A stretch of DNA of 32,403 nt, taken from IMG/VR virus record IMGVR_UViG_3300042896_000533, positions 1-32,403 of that record. One strand, 5' to 3'. Shown here one piece after another: positions 32,380-32,403 of the stretch (its first letter is position 1; each line of letters opens with the position of its first letter). The DNA is from a virus. The notes under the pieces are model-generated. The model had not been told where the DNA came from and ran no database searches. It saw nothing but the letters and a program-made list of their open reading frames with translations. The position numbers and the translations under genes are program-made.

Positions 32380-32403
32380 TTAGGATGAACATCCAAAACA
32401 TTC
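32380..32403 (-). CDS. possible last codons of an upstream gene (5' part outside window)
   Basis: On the minus strand the frame ECFGCSS then TAA ends 7 nt before the terminator stem. Only seven codons are inside the window. The position directly before a terminator makes it a credible gene end, but another frame could be the true one. Confidence 0.35.
   Translation of the reverse strand, partial: ECFGCSS

Noticed and set aside
1-32403. tRNA genes, integrase, transposase or attachment sites
   Set aside because: None seen on reading both strands; no candidate cloverleaf or recombinase motif, and gene packing leaves no room for typical insertions.

Overview
The window looks like part of the genome of a large tailed bacteriophage with a contractile tail and a T4-type baseplate, probably infecting a member of the Bacteroidota. 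Four things support this. (1) There are clear relatives of T4 gp25, gp6, gp46 and gp47. (2) The DNA is AT-rich, roughly one third GC by eye. (3) Gene starts lack Shine-Dalgarno sequences and are preceded by A/T-rich leaders, as in Bacteroidota. (4) Several virion proteins carry repeats resembling the SprB gliding-adhesin repeat and a PKD-like domain, both common in Bacteroidota surface proteins. No tRNA, rRNA, integrase, transposon or CRISPR array was seen.

Layout. Positions 1-6263 (minus strand) hold a replication/recombination module. In transcription order it contains a small DnaG-type primase (zinc ribbon plus Toprim), a PD-(D/E)XK RecB-type nuclease, a zinc-ribbon protein, a small conserved-looking protein, the gp47/SbcD-type nuclease subunit, a coiled-coil protein, a small membrane protein, a charged small protein and the gp46/SbcC-type ATPase, which runs off the left edge. 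Genes are tightly packed and often overlap by 1-29 nt.

Positions 6339-7827 are the only plus-strand genes: a 73-aa protein and a 421-aa cysteine-rich protein with Pro-Thr linkers. They start from a divergent intergenic region and end at a bidirectional hairpin terminator. A RuvC-like resolvase gene (7886-8494, minus) converges on the same terminator.

Positions 8549-32308 (minus) form one long virion-structure block read right to left. It begins with gp25 and gp6 baseplate proteins, then a 1863-aa protein with an internal membrane domain, then six further structural proteins (598, 267, 391, 301, 995 and 736 aa). It ends with a 72-aa protein, a putative GT-A glycosyltransferase, a 692-aa and an 834-aa fibre-like protein. 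Most junctions are TAATG or ATGA, implying translational coupling. A strong terminator at 32344-32372 separates this block from an upstream gene whose last codons may lie at the right edge.

The region of most interest is 6.3-16.7 kb. The plus-strand cassette and the minus-strand fibre block share building blocks: a colinear pair of about 72-aa proteins, a Trp-containing module, and Pro-Thr linkers. One 25-bp linker segment occurs as a near-perfect inverted repeat, in the same reading frame, inside two oppositely oriented fibre-like genes. Recombination there would exchange their C-terminal parts. This is a hypothesis; no read data were available. A phage-encoded glycosyltransferase sits among Thr/Ser/Pro-rich fibre-like proteins and could modify the virion or the host surface.
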